Assembly: GCA_914767885.1 (NCBI GenBank)
Contig: CAJZBQ010000056.1
Span: 620,001-684,000, forward strand
DNA: 64,000 nucleotides
Direction of reading: 5' to 3'
Source of the DNA: Blepharisma stoltei
Taxonomy: Eukaryota > Ciliophora > Heterotrichea > Heterotrichida > Blepharismidae
In this document: positions 1 through 10,821 of the stretch, in pieces
How the letters are laid out: every line of letters begins with the position of its first letter
Numbering within the stretch: the stretch's first letter is position 1
Made by a program: the position numbers and the translations under genes
The notes under the pieces: model-generated
The model's database searches: none
Told to the model about the DNA's origin: nothing
What the model saw: the letters and a program-made list of their open reading frames with translations, nothing else

Positions 1-3000
1 CTTTTCTTGTGGCTGCAAGGCCTTTGATTTCTGGGAGCTTTAACTCAATCTCTTTAATTTCCAAATTCAATTTGGCTTTTTCTTTGGCTAAGTCTCCTTT
101 TTCTTCCAATCTTCTTGAAAGCTCATCATGCAATTCTTTTACATCAAATAAGCAATTGATCAACAAAATTAAAATTCCTAGTCGCATTTTGAAACTACAA
201 CTAAAATAATTCAGCTCTAGATATGACTCGTCTTTTTTCAAAACTATTGAATCTTCGGCATAGTCTTTGAATATTGGGAGTTGGATTATCTCATCCAAGA
301 GAGTAAGCCAAGAATAAGGCAAAAATTCTGTAATCTCAAAAAGTTCTGATAGCTGTGCAGCTGAATATAAAAATTTGCTGTCTTCATTTAAAACTTCATA
401 AGCATTTTCTCTTGACAAAACATGCCCAATAAGAAGCTTAATAAGAGCCATATGCAGCTCTTTAATAAGCGCTGTCTCCACAGTCGCATTCAACGCATAA
501 TAAAGCTGCTCTATAGTAAACGGAGACACTTTCATCATTTTCCCAAAATTGTAAAAAAAATCAACTACGAAAAACAAGTCTCCGATGTCCTCTGAAGGAA
601 AACTCAAAGGGTTAGGCAGCGGAAGCGGCACTGGCACAGGAGCTTGAGAAAGTTCACATTCTTTTAGAATTAGTTCATCGGCAATTGGATACTGTATTTT
701 CCCTTGTTTAACATATTCAGGATACTTCTTCTCAAATCATCTCACTGTTATATCTTTTTGCTCATCATTCACTTTTCCCGCAAAATGCTTTATTTTTGAT
801 TCTTTATGATGCCTCTCACTTTTTTCCAATTTCAGGTAATCATCTTTGAGCCTCTTCTCCACGTATTGGACGCAATACTGACAAAACCAAGTCCCTGCTG
901 GAATATCTGACTCCAGCATATTGGCGCAATGCAAGTGATAAGACCTCGAGCAAAATAATAAAATGGTTTCTGATGAAAAGGTAATTCGCTCCGCGAGTTC
1001 CTTTTCCCTACCCAACTTCTATTATTATAGTGTTAGGTTTTTACACGCGGACTATTTGCACAAGAGAAGAAAATGGCGAGGAATTTTATACTTCGCGTCT
1101 TGTGTATCGAGTTTTACCTCTTTCCTTTGCTGGTATAAAAGGCAGGAATTTAGGCCGTATAGGTGGTGAAATGAAAGTCGGATAGAGTTAGGCAACACGC
1201 CAAGCTGCTAGTGTTTCCCGTGTTTCTGATTTCCAAACGACTTTACGGGTGTAAGGAGGAGCGAACCAAACTGCAAGGCCTGACATGAGCTTGAGAGTAG
1301 CGGCAAGATGGATAAAAATGCATTTCTGGTGCTTCGCAACTAGGGGTCCAACTAGAAGCTAGTTAAATTGATTAATTGATTATTTGATAAGACCTCGAGG
1401 TCTGACAGACATGGAAATACCATATGGTGGTATTTTCATGACATTTCGTGCCCTATAAAAATGATTGTTGAATTTTAAAAAAAGTGGGAAAAATCATGGA
1501 TTTTTTTTTAGTAAAAAAAAAAAAAGCCAAAAAGTAAAGCCTGACCTATAAATCAGCATGAAAATACCAATGATGATAAAAATTATGATATCAAAGCTGA
1601 ATAGTATAGAATAGAGCAAAAGTAATATAGAACAGATTAAAAGATTAAATAATCTCTTCTTTATAAAATCCAATTAAATTTCTATAGCAGACACAGAAAC
1701 TATATTTTGCGTTGGAAAATATTCTTTTTTGCTGATCACTTCTTCAAATTGCAGTAAAAAACCAACGTAAAATTTCAATGTGCGATATAAATGATTAAAA
1801 TAAAGCATTCAAACAACAGAATAATGAAAGTTACAGATAAACTTGTCAATTTAAATATAAATTTATGCATAAAAATGCAACAGATGCAAAAATATATTGT
1901 AGTTGTATAATAATTAAATCATGAAAATAAAATAAAAAATTCGCATAAAAAAAATTAGCGGTAAAATCTGCATGAAAATACCAATAGTAATTTTTTGAAT
2001 AGTCTAAAAATTACAACTATGGAAAAAAATTAAAAAATCAACTATAACTTTAACTCATGCCAAGGGATTTTTATAGAAAGTGATCTAGTTTGAAAAGACC
2101 AGAGTAAAATAAAGCGCTTTTAACAGATACTCTTATTAAATCAGATCCATGCTTCTTAAATTAATATTTTTTAAACTTTTTTTTTAATTTATAATTTAAA
2201 AGGTTAATAATTTTGACTTTAAAATTGCATTAAAATGATAAATTAAACAGATTTTCATAACTCTACAGATTTATATGAAAATAGATGATAACTTGCTCTC
2301 TTATATTTATCATTTTTAGTTATATGTGCGAAATAATTTGCATTTTTTTTATAATATTCTTTATTTATAATATCTATTTATAAAAGGTTGATATTAAGAT
2401 CTATTATCTTTGATCAAAGTATTAATAGCTATGTCTCCTAAAATTTAAAGTGGATCCATCCGCAAATAGCTGTCTGATATCTAGTAAACCTTATCAACTC
2501 TTTCGAAATGTGCACGTTTATTTGTCAACTTTTTCGACACTTGTCAACCATTTTTTGACATATTACATTTTAACAATTCCTAGTATAGGGATTCAGCTAA
2601 TCCCTTTGAAAGAGTCTATCTTGATCGTTCAACAATCCATTACATTTTGTTTGATAAAAGAAATCTATATAGGATATGGGCTATATACATTTTTATAATG
2701 AATAAAAGTATTCTTAGAAGTTATCTGCTAGCCTATTTACTATATGAAAATAAGATAGTGATTACTATACAAATATCTCTATTTATTGAAAGTTATACAT
2801 AAATATGTGATAGTTTTGATTTCCCTGTCCTCTTGTAAGATAGGGGATTCATTGCATTTTGCATTTGCCCTATTCTATACTATTCAGCTTTAATATTATA
2901 AATTTTTCATCATTGGTATTTTCATGCTGGCTTATAAGTGAGGTTTTACTGTTTGGCATTTTCATGCGCTTTTATACTCAAAAAAATCCATTTGTGGTTT

Positions 3001-3512
3001 TTCCTACTTTTTTAGAATTCTATAATTATTTTTATAGGACACGAAATGTTATGAAAATACCACCATATGGTAATTCCATGTCTACCCGACCTCGAGCAAT
3101 GCCCGCACATCATCAAACTTCCACTATCTTTACATACTTTGCAGTAAGGATTATTTCCTTCTTTGAAGCAAGAAATCCCTACAGCTTTGAGCTTGGCATC
3201 TATGAGTCCTTTATTGTTTCGTTTTGCAATTGATTGTTTTTGAGCTGGTTCGCATTTCTTTTCAAGGTTTTTTACCATAATTCCAACTTCTGACTATCAA
3301 GATAAATTATGGCCTCTCAATGGAACTTCAAAGTTAACACGAATTAAAATGTCAATTAAATATAATTTGAACAGAATGCTAAAAATGGAGATATAGATAC
3401 TTATGTCTCCTTTCATATTTTTTGCTTTTTTCATTTTTTTGGCTATTTCATTTTGTTCCTGCTCATTTGGATCCGCTATTATTGATTTTAGCAATAAATG
3501 CGTATGTAGCAT
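1..3512 (-). CDS. PHD finger / DDT-domain chromatin protein (BAZ/ACF1-like), interrupted, 3' end outside window
   Basis: The gene runs leftward and continues past position 1. Joining 3512-3404, 3274-3097 and 950-1 gives one frame of about 412 codons. It has a PHD finger with Cys pairs YCKVC and MMCGHC, then YHLHC and WFCQYC. About 100 residues later comes a DDT-type helical block beginning near FPSEDIGDLFFVVDFF, then acidic/helical sequence. PHD plus DDT is the arrangement of BAZ/ACF1-type ISWI remodelling subunits, so a nuclear chromatin role is inferred. The codon at about 729-731 is TGA read as Trp. The PHD finger is split between its two halves by the composite insert 951-3096; removing it with one GACCTCGAG copy restores CGHCSRSYHLHC. 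A further 129-bp TA-flanked insert at 3275-3403 is proposed so that the frame starting at ATG 3512 joins KNLEKKC. If that is wrong, the start is ATG 3278. Confidence 0.75.
951..1399 (+). mobile_element. SINE/LINE-like retroposon copy A
   Basis: The insert is flanked by a 15-bp direct repeat, TGATAAGACCTCGAG, at 936-950 and 1385-1399. It begins with a TAAAATGG motif shared with other inserts of this window and ends in repeated ATTGATTA units. It is richer in G+C than its surroundings. A long target-site duplication plus a tandem-repeat tail indicates a retroposon. It abuts the long-TIR element at 1400, and together they interrupt the PHD finger gene. Confidence 0.75.
1400..3096. mobile_element. 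Long-TIR (Mutator-like or foldback) element, 1.7 kb, inside the PHD gene
   Basis: The ends are inverted copies of about 220 bp (roughly 1400-1620 and 2875-3087) sharing AGACATGGAA and GGTGGTATTTTCAT. The flanking repeat GACCTCGAG (1391-1399 and 3088-3096) is a 9-bp target-site duplication and contains no TA. The interior is AT-rich with no convincing transposase ORF. Nine-bp duplications with long TIRs are typical of Mutator-like elements; that family assignment is inferred from structure only. Excision of the element plus retroposon A restores the PHD reading frame. Confidence 0.75.
3275..3403. mobile_element. Putative short TA-bounded IES
   Basis: This 129-bp AT-rich segment lies between TA at 3273-3274 and TA at 3402-3403. 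On the minus strand it holds in-frame TGA-TAG. Removing it fuses the ATG-initiated frame at 3512 to the PHD gene without a shift. The inverted ends are weak, so the call rests on frame restoration alone. Confidence 0.45.
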
Positions 3513-3596
3513 AAATGCTAGGTGATGGAGAAAATGCGAAGAGGAGCGTGCAATTTAAGGGTTTAATTGAAGAATTATTTAAATTAGTTCTTTGGT

Positions 3597-5024
3597 CTAT
3601 AATGATTTCTTGAAGAATATGAGACATAGAGGAATCTTTACCAAAATTTCAAGCCAAGTCAAGTAAACGGCCCAATGCTTCATACTGGAGTCGGGGTCTT
3701 CAGATGACGGCCAATGGGAGTGTGTCCAGAGCCACATTAAATCGAAAAATTCTGATGCAGCCACTGCAATTCCCAGCTTTCTATATCTATCTGAACTTTC
3801 TTCAAAAACTAGCCAATAATAAGCAGCTGCAAGTCCAATCGTTAAATTCAAAAAATCAGGCCTAATAAATGAAACCCATATACTTATAAGCAAATAGATA
3901 GAAACTGCTATGATTACTGCATGACTTTGCTCTGCAATTTTCCCTATCAGCCCGCCAGTTATTTTATCTACCTGTTCTGTAACTTTTCCTCCAATTACTG
4001 CTTCAATATTTGGAGATTGTGGTCTGCTTTCGCCTGGAGACATGATTCAGTCATTCGCATTCAGTAAATTTCCAAAGGGCTTTCTAAGTTTTTCAAGTTG
4101 CTCTTCAAGACTTGCTATTTCTTCCTTATCCATGGCAATATGCTCAGTCCATTGATTTACTAAGTCTTCTAGATACCTCGCTTTGCTCCAAATTCACTGA
4201 AGTCCTAAATGCACCCTTCCCTGCCATTTGTCTTTTGGGTTTTTATCATGAAGCTGGAAAAATTGGTCGTGCTTCATCTGATCCTTTAGCAAACTTAATG
4301 GAATTGTAACTTCTCCTTCAAAGTCATCTTTACCAATAGTATCGTGATCCATAACGGTGATTTTGAGCTCAGAATCAGGCCGCTGGATATTAAATGTAAA
4401 CTCTTCGTCCCACTTAGGGTTCAGTTCTGCTTCAATGTATCTTGTCTGTGCTGACGACCCATCGCATTCTAAAATCACATAAGGGTCTGATGCTCCGTTA
4501 GTGTCCATTGGTATTAGATCTTGCCCAGCTATCACATTTACAGTAAGAATACTTCCTATCATAATTCCATGCTGGTTCATCTGCTCAACTGCCCTTGCTT
4601 GGACCATCTTTTTCTTGCATTCTTCCATTTGCTTAGCTTTATCCTGGATTTGCTTTTTCAATTCTTTGATCCTCTTCATAATAATATCCTCAGCATCTAC
4701 ATAGGACCATAAAAATTCTTGGGTTGTGACAATTGAGTCATTATTTTTGTCCATTTTGGCAAACAGTTCGTAGCATAAGTTTTCATCAAAATCAGAGCCT
4801 TGCCGCTTGGATAAAAATTCAAAAATTTCGTTGAAGGTTAGCTGCTTGTCACCGTCTTTATCAATTTCGTTAAATTCATGCATTAATTGTTGGTATCGAT
4901 CTTGCATTAGTCCAGTGATAGGAGAAGTCCCAACTGATAACCTTACTCTTCCAATTGAAGAGTTTGCGAGAGGAGCGATTGTATTGAATACAGATTTTGG
5001 AACTCCTAATGCAGGCCCACTCAT
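3597..5024 (-). CDS. EF-hand pair / C2 domain / multi-pass membrane protein
   Basis: One uninterrupted frame of 475 residues results once two TGA codons (4194-4196 and near 4048) are read as Trp. Two EF-hands (DKDGDKQLTFNE near residue 55, DKNNDSIVTTQE near 91) are followed by a charged helix, then a C2 domain at about 155-275 with DTNGASDPYV and DHDTIGKDD calcium-loop aspartates. A short coiled coil and about four hydrophobic segments at 350-470 end the protein. Calcium-dependent membrane binding plus C-terminal anchoring is the natural reading. The order EF-hand, C2, then a membrane bundle is not one I can match to a named family. The TAG upstream of ATG 5024 supports the start. Confidence 0.85.
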
Positions 5025-5281
5025 ATGCTATTGATTATTAATATAAGTTGATTAGTAGCAAGAGATTAATTCAAATATTTTGTTGGAATGGAAATTGCAG
5101 TGGAGTAAAAGGCTCATTAAATATTTTGAAAATTGAGTGAAGCTGGATCTAGTAATCGTAAATTGAAAATAATTGCCTACTTTTAGACTAAGGAAAAAGC
5201 TATTAAACTTATTTAAATCAGTTAGTGAATGAAATATTCTAAGTATTTAATCCTCTTAAGAAAAGATGTTTGTAATGCAAT

Positions 5282-6350
5282 ATGAGTGAACTTGATCCAA
5301 GGCCAGCTATTTATAGAGAAACTGTAAATTTAACCTTAGCTCATAAAATTGTATTTGTTGAAAGGACTTTCGCCACCTCAGAAAAGTATGTTGGAAAGAA
5401 TGCAAAATCTTCTTACTTCCCCTCCCTTAACGAACAAACTATTGAAAAAATCCATATTTTTTGAGTAAAGCCCTTCCATGAGGAAACAAAAATTTGATAT
5501 ATAAGTGATAATTGTTATAATGAAATTTCTATCTGATTCTGTTTAATTTTAAACAGCTTGAATTATAAAACATACATATTACAAATTAAAATAATATTTG
5601 CTTTTAAATTTTGGATTTTTTTAATTTCAAAAACAAAATTAACTCCCTTCATATGTGAAAAAAAATTTTTTTGTTCGCTCACGGAGGGGTTGAGTTAGCA
5701 AAAATGACACCCATAAAGTGCTCAAGGAAGGTCAGTCAAATCATAATCAATATTTGACCAAGGGCTACCAGCAAGATATTCCAAATTGCCAAATCTCTAA
5801 TGAATCAGAGAATGGAAACAGCCCAAATGAAAATCAATGTTTATTGGAAGAATCAAAAGAAGGCTTCGAGCAAAAATGTAATTATCCTCAAATGAATATC
5901 AAATTGGCAGATAAAGAGGCTGAAAAAATGAATAGCACAGATGAAGCGCCAAACACAGCAGAAACTGATATTGAAATTGAAGAAGCAAAAGATAACAAAA
6001 AAATTCAGAAAAATACAGAGAACCGAAAATGCTTTCAATGCTGTGAAGCTTTTAATCAAAACCACGAATGCAAGTTCAGGCTTTGTGATAATTGTAATCA
6101 GCCTGGACACTTTTTTAGAAATTGTCCTTGGAAATCAATTTCAAAATCCACCTATGATGGCACTCTATGCAGTCTTTGCCAGACAAGGGGGCATAAAGCT
6201 GCAAATTGCATCAAAAGGTCTTATCCTCTCTCAAAATCCAGTGAATTTAGTAATGCAAGATGTTATGTATGCAAGAAAGTTGGCCATCTAAACTGTACGG
6301 TAGAAGATGTCGCCAGCTCTTCAGAGTCAGACTCATCAAGTGATGGATAA
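5282..6350 (+). CDS. CCHC zinc-knuckle protein, interrupted by a MITE
   Basis: The joined protein is 256 residues. A 16-nt intron (5324-5339, GTAA..TTAG) and a 282-bp MITE (5416-5697) must both be removed; together they restore a single frame reading through QNLLSKNDTHKV. The C-terminal half holds CxxC-xGHxxxxC zinc knuckles: CDNCNQPGHFFRNC, CSLCQTRGHKAANC and CYVCKKVGHLNC, plus a degenerate first one at CFQCC. The tail is a Ser/Asp-rich acidic stretch. Such knuckles bind single-stranded RNA or DNA, so an RNA-processing role is likely. It sits 57 bp upstream of another zinc-finger gene. Confidence 0.85.
5416..5697 (+). mobile_element. MITE/IES of the TCACGGAGG family, copy 1
   Basis: The ends are CTTCCCCTCC...GAACAAA and TTGTTCGCTCACGGAGG, flanked by TTA on both sides. 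The body is AT-rich and resembles other copies. Excision leaving one TA restores the zinc-knuckle frame. The copy is diverged, with the inner hairpin arm lost on the left. Confidence 0.85.
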
Positions 6351-6407
6351 GTGAAAAGTTTAAAGCGTTGATTGGTACTTAAGAATAATTAAATAATTAT
6401 AAATAAA

Positions 6408-8186
6408 ATGCTACAGGAGCAAGAGTGTAGGTATGGAGCAATGTGTATGAGGCCAGATTGCAAATATAAGCACAATATCAAGAAAATTAATATTCCTTGT
6501 ATTCATTTCAACAATAAAGGATGCTATAAAGGAGATAAATGCCCTTACCTTCACATTATGAAGCCAAATCCTTTGAGTACTCAAGTTCCTGAAGAAACAC
6601 ATAACGAGCCTAAAAACGATGCTGAAGGAGAACTGCAAGCCCCGAAATCTCCTATAGTTAATCCTCCACAATCTCCAACTCCAAAAAGCCCAATGAAGTC
6701 CATTACTCCTCCCCGATCTCCAATAATTGAGTCAAAGCCACAGCAAGTTGAGCAACCTGAAATCCCCCAAATGAACTTAGAAAGTAAATCAGAAGAAGCA
6801 AAAGTGGTTAAAGAAACTTTAAACAAAAAACCTCAAATTCCAGCTAAAACAGCGAGCCAACAGCCTGCTAATAAGAAAAACGCAGAAAAGAAGAAAAAAG
6901 CACCCCAAAAGCCTCCAGAAAAGAAGCCAGAAAATATACCCCTTCCTACTACAAAGAAAACAGAGCCTCAAGGGTTCAAAGTTCCAGTAAAATCAATCGA
7001 CCAAATAAAGAAAGAGAAAGAAATGAAACTTAAGCAACGCCAAGAAGAATTAAAAGGTGAAAACTCGGCTCCTGAAAAAGAAGTGGCCATCATTACAAGT
7101 CCAGTTGAAGAACTCCCTCAGAAAAGAAAAATAATTGATAATAGCGACAAAGGTGTCAAAAAAGTCAAAGGGAATGAAGCACCTCCTGAGCTTGAAGAAG
7201 GCGAAGAGCCTGGAAATCAAGAAAATCAGCCTATGGATTTGGAAGAAAATGTGGAAAAAGAGATAGGGGAAATTAGAGAAGAAAAAACTCAGGAATCAGT
7301 TGATATTTATTTTGATCTCCCTTCAATTGATACATCAGTGAATGTCCAAGATATGAGCACTCACAAAGCATCACAAGACTTTTCAGAACTGGTTTTTCCT
7401 CAAATTCATTCAGAAGGCTCAATTGACCAAGAAGAACCTCCTAAAGTAATTGATAGTCTGATTTTGCCTCAAATTCCTTCTGTAATACACACAGAAGCTA
7501 AAGAAAAGTCTGTCCCTGGCACTTCTATTTTAAGAAAATCATCAGAACCTGAACCCAGATTAGTCTCTGAAGAACGACCTATAAAAGCAGTTTTTTCTCC
7601 AACTACTGAAGAAAAAGCAAAAGCACCAGAAGAAAAGTCAAAAACTATTCTCTTAAAATCAAAAGATGATAACAAAGCTCAAAAACCTGCAAAGCCTGTA
7701 GAGGGCACAGCAAGAATTCTGACGCTTGAAGAAATCAAAGCAAAGAAAGAAGCAATGAAAAAGGATGCGACACCTACTTTGCCTCCTCCAGCTAAAGATA
7801 AATCTGAGGAAAAGGAAAAAATTGAGATTCCTGCCAAAAGACAGCCAGCGCAAAAAGCCGAGATCCCAATGCCAAAGAAAAAGGTTAAGGCGCCAATAGT
7901 GAGCTATGAGGAATGGAAGCCTTTTAGCCAAGCCTTTCTTTCTTTGAATCTAAATGAGTGGCCTGGTGAAGTGCTCACCTCTCAAGATATCGAAGAGAGA
8001 AAGCAGCTTGCTGCCAAGCTAAGTACGCCAGAAGGTCTAACTGAAATAATAGAAGATCTGGAGTCAAAAATCTCAAAAATTGAAATTGAGAAAGGCCCGA
8101 TCACAGTTGACCCAGAGTTCGAATCACTATCTCTGATTGAAAAAATCGATGACCTCTATCAAAAGTTTAAACTAGCTGTTAAGTAA
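6408..8186 (+). CDS. Two-CCCH zinc-finger protein with long charged, proline-rich region
   Basis: A 592-residue uninterrupted frame. The N-terminus has two C-x5-C-x4/5-C-x3-H fingers (CRYGAMCMRPDCKYKH and CIHFNNKGCYKGDKCPYLH), the type found in poly(A)/mRNA-binding and 3'-end factors (ZC3H14/Nab2-like or ZC3H11A-like). Residues 60-500 are low-complexity Pro/Lys/Glu-rich and probably disordered. The last 90 residues are helical. An mRNA-binding role is inferred from the fingers only. Confidence 0.8.
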   Translation: MLQEQECRYGAMCMRPDCKYKHNIKKINIPCIHFNNKGCYKGDKCPYLHIMKPNPLSTQVPEETHNEPKNDAEGELQAPKSPIVNPPQSPTPKSPMKSITPPRSPIIESKPQQVEQPEIPQMNLESKSEEAKVVKETLNKKPQIPAKTASQQPANKKNAEKKKKAPQKPPEKKPENIPLPTTKKTEPQGFKVPVKSIDQIKKEKEMKLKQRQEELKGENSAPEKEVAIITSPVEELPQKRKIIDNSDKGVKKVKGNEAPPELEEGEEPGNQENQPMDLEENVEKEIGEIREEKTQESVDIYFDLPSIDTSVNVQDMSTHKASQDFSELVFPQIHSEGSIDQEEPPKVIDSLILPQIPSVIHTEAKEKSVPGTSILRKSSEPEPRLVSEERPIKAVFSPTTEEKAKAPEEKSKTILLKSKDDNKAQKPAKPVEGTARILTLEEIKAKKEAMKKDATPTLPPPAKDKSEEKEKIEIPAKRQPAQKAEIPMPKKKVKAPIVSYEEWKPFSQAFLSLNLNEWPGEVLTSQDIEERKQLAAKLSTPEGLTEIIEDLESKISKIEIEKGPITVDPEFESLSLIEKIDDLYQKFKLAVK

Positions 8187-8199
8187 TATTAATAAGGTT

Positions 8200-8946
8200 T
8201 TATTTAGGCCCTACCAAATTATACTTCCTGCAGTTGAATACGTTATTGTCCTCATATTCTCTGAATTTGTCTGCTGGGAAAAGGAATTTCGTAATGCTTT
8301 TTCCTTTCTTCATCTTTTCGTCTTTCTGGACAAGTCTGTACCTATATTTCACATCATCAAACTTGTTTTTAAATTCGTTCTGAACGAGATACCAATCATG
8401 CTCAAATATTGCTCTTGCATCATCAATATCGCACTCAAATAAGATGTTTGGGAAAATATGATTGATCCTTACCTGCAAGAAGAATGCATCAGTCAGCTCA
8501 CAGTAAGAAACCCTATATTGGTTTCTAGATGCTTTGTAGAGTTCTGTAAATTTTTTTTGTGCTGCAAGGGCTTCTGCATGTGCTTGCTCTTCTCCGCCAT
8601 ACTCACTTCATTTAAAAGTAAGATGGATTGGTGGGTTGTATTCCAGTTTGTAAATGTCCACATTGTATTTTTTAGCGATAAATTTGTAGGCTTGGTTTTC
8701 TTTTTCTTCTACTATTTTTCCGATAGGGAATCCACCTATCCAAGGCTTTTGAATCATAGGATTGAGCCGGAGATACAGTTGAGATCTCGATTTGGGCCTT
8801 TCTGGATACATGTCTTCTGTCACCTCAATTTTTTGTTTGTAAAGAGCAGGGACGTTGACTGTGTGTGGGAGCTTGTGATCAGAAATAGCATCTAGCACAG
8901 GGATTAGGAACCTTTCAGGAAGCTTAAATGGAGTATTCAAAAGCAT
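8200..8946 (-). CDS. Conserved-looking protein of unknown function, 248 aa
   Basis: One frame from ATG 8946 to TAA 8200, with TGA near 8606 read as Trp. The composition is basic and rich in Tyr, Lys and Glu, with no transmembrane segment or motif I can name. Its size and the start MLLNTPFKLPERFL would suit a mitochondrial or ribosome-associated protein, but that is only an impression. It converges on the CCCH gene (14 bp apart) and diverges from EF1-gamma. Confidence 0.7.
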
Positions 8947-9240
8947 TTTTATTATATTTCTAAATCTTACAATACATTTAATTTACAGCTTAATTCTTTA
9001 TTGCAATGCTGCTTAATTTCTTGGATTTCTTTTTTAAAAAAATCTAAATTATATGGTTTTCATATCTAATGCTTCTTAGCAAAACAGCTATCTAGTTCAG
9101 TCGAAATAGGTCTAAATTTTATAGAAATTTGTTTGGATTTTGATTTTAGTTTTGAAATTGAGATTTATTAACCTCAGGTGACATATTTATGACGTTGAAT
9201 CATAAGGGCATAATCATGGTTATAATCAGATCATATCACA

Positions 9241-10605
9241 ATGGTAAATCATAATTAGAAGCTGTGGTTCCCTAAAGGTCATTTCAGAGGAAACAAGGTT
9301 TTATTAACCGCTGAACTTAGCGGATTTGGAGTAGAAGTCCCAGAATTCAGCTTAAAAGACTTAAAATCTAAAGAATTCCTGGCAAAGTCACCATTCAAGG
9401 CAGTTCCTGTTCTTGAAATCGATAGCGCGACTTATTTAACAGACTCTAACGCCATCATGATTTATATTTGCCAGACCACCCAATCTGCCTTATATTCAGG
9501 CTCCCCAGAAATTTTGGCAGAGATCGATTCATGGCTAGAAATCATTCAAACCCAAATTGAGCCAGCCTTGTGCAACTGGGTTTACCCTTATTTTGGATTG
9601 GCACCTATCGATCAACAACTTATCGATAAATCAGCTAGAGAAGCAACCAAACACTTAAAAGCCATCGATAAGCTGCTTAAGCGACACAAGTATCTTTGTG
9701 GTGACGAACTTAGCATTGCTGATATATCTCTAGTTTCTGCCCTTGTTTACCCATTTAGAGCAGTAATCGATGAAAACCAACGCAAAAGCATCAAATCTGT
9801 GGTAGAATTGTTTACAAAAGTTTCTGAGCTCCCACACTTTAAAGCAGTTTGGGGGAACGCCAAGCTCTGTAAGACTCAGCTTCAACTGCAAGAAGCTAAA
9901 GCAAAGAAACCTCAAGCTGAAAAGAAAAAGCAAGAGCCAAAGAAAGAAGCACAACCAAAGAAGGAAGCACAGCCAAAGCCAAAGGCTGAAGCAAAACCGA
10001 AAGCAGAACAAAAGCCAAAGGAAGAAAAGAAAAAGGAGGAGGTTAAAAAGGAAGTCATTGACGAAGAAAGTGAGCCAAAACCAAAAGCAAAGAACCCTCT
10101 AGATCTTCTTCCAGATTCTCCTTTTATACTCGATTCATTCAAGAAACTATACTCCAACACAAAGGATAGAAGAAGTGTGATGGAAGAATTTTGGCGTACT
10201 TATGACAAAAATGGTTGGAGTCTTTGGTGGCTACGATATCAGAAGCTAGAAGGAGAATGCGAAAAAATTTACATCACTTGCAACACTGTTGACGGATTTT
10301 TGCAGAGAATGGAAGCTTTGCGCAGATATTGTTTCGGAACTTTCGGAGTCTATGGAGATGAGCCGAACTTAGAAGTCATGGGCGTGTTTATGTGGAGAGG
10401 TAAAGGAATCCCACAAGAAGTAAAAATTATTTAGATGATTGATCACCCAAGCTTTGAGTATCATGACAGGCTTGAATTGGACCCTGAAAATCCTGAACAC
10501 AGACAAAGAGTGGAAGATTTCTGGTGTAACCTGTAAGATTTATGTAGAACTGAAGATTTGAAAGTTGATGGTTTAACACCTAGAGAAGTCAGAGCTTTTA
10601 AATAA
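9241..10605 (+). CDS. EEF1G: Translation elongation factor 1 gamma
   Basis: The protein is 439 residues after removal of three 15-nt introns: 9244-9258 (directly after the ATG), 10420-10434 and 10533-10547. The N-terminal half is a glutathione-transferase fold (KAVPVLEID, LSIADISLVSAL). A Lys/Pro/Glu linker at about 215-280 leads into the EF1B-gamma C-terminal domain (WSLWWLRY, FGVYGDEPNLEVMGVFMWRG, HPSFEYH). It is the scaffold subunit of the eEF1B nucleotide-exchange complex that recharges eEF1A. An intron immediately after the start codon is notable. The length matches the family. Confidence 0.97.
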
Positions 10606-10821
10606 GAATAAAGTTAATTCTTCGAGTTCTAAATAATACTCTTTACAATTTATGCAGAGTTTTAACATTTAAAAGACTAAGGCAAACCTCATAGAGGAGA
10701 GGCTCTGGCTTTATAATGGTTGCTTGTCTAATATCCAGCCTGAGTCCCGCAAAATGACTATGAGATATCTTATGCTTATTAATGGGAGAGTGCAAAAAAA
10801 CTTAAATCTGTAGATTCCAAA
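10606..10821. other. Intergenic segment between convergent genes
   Basis: No protein is supported. The stretch 10670-10800 is less AT-rich than usual spacers and might hold a small RNA or an old repeat, but I recognise no snRNA, tRNA or 5S motif. Confidence 0.3.

Noticed and set aside
10670-10800. Possible snRNA or other ncRNA between EF1-gamma and the SEL1-like gene
   Set aside because: No Sm site, box or known snRNA core could be recognised; only composition is suggestive.
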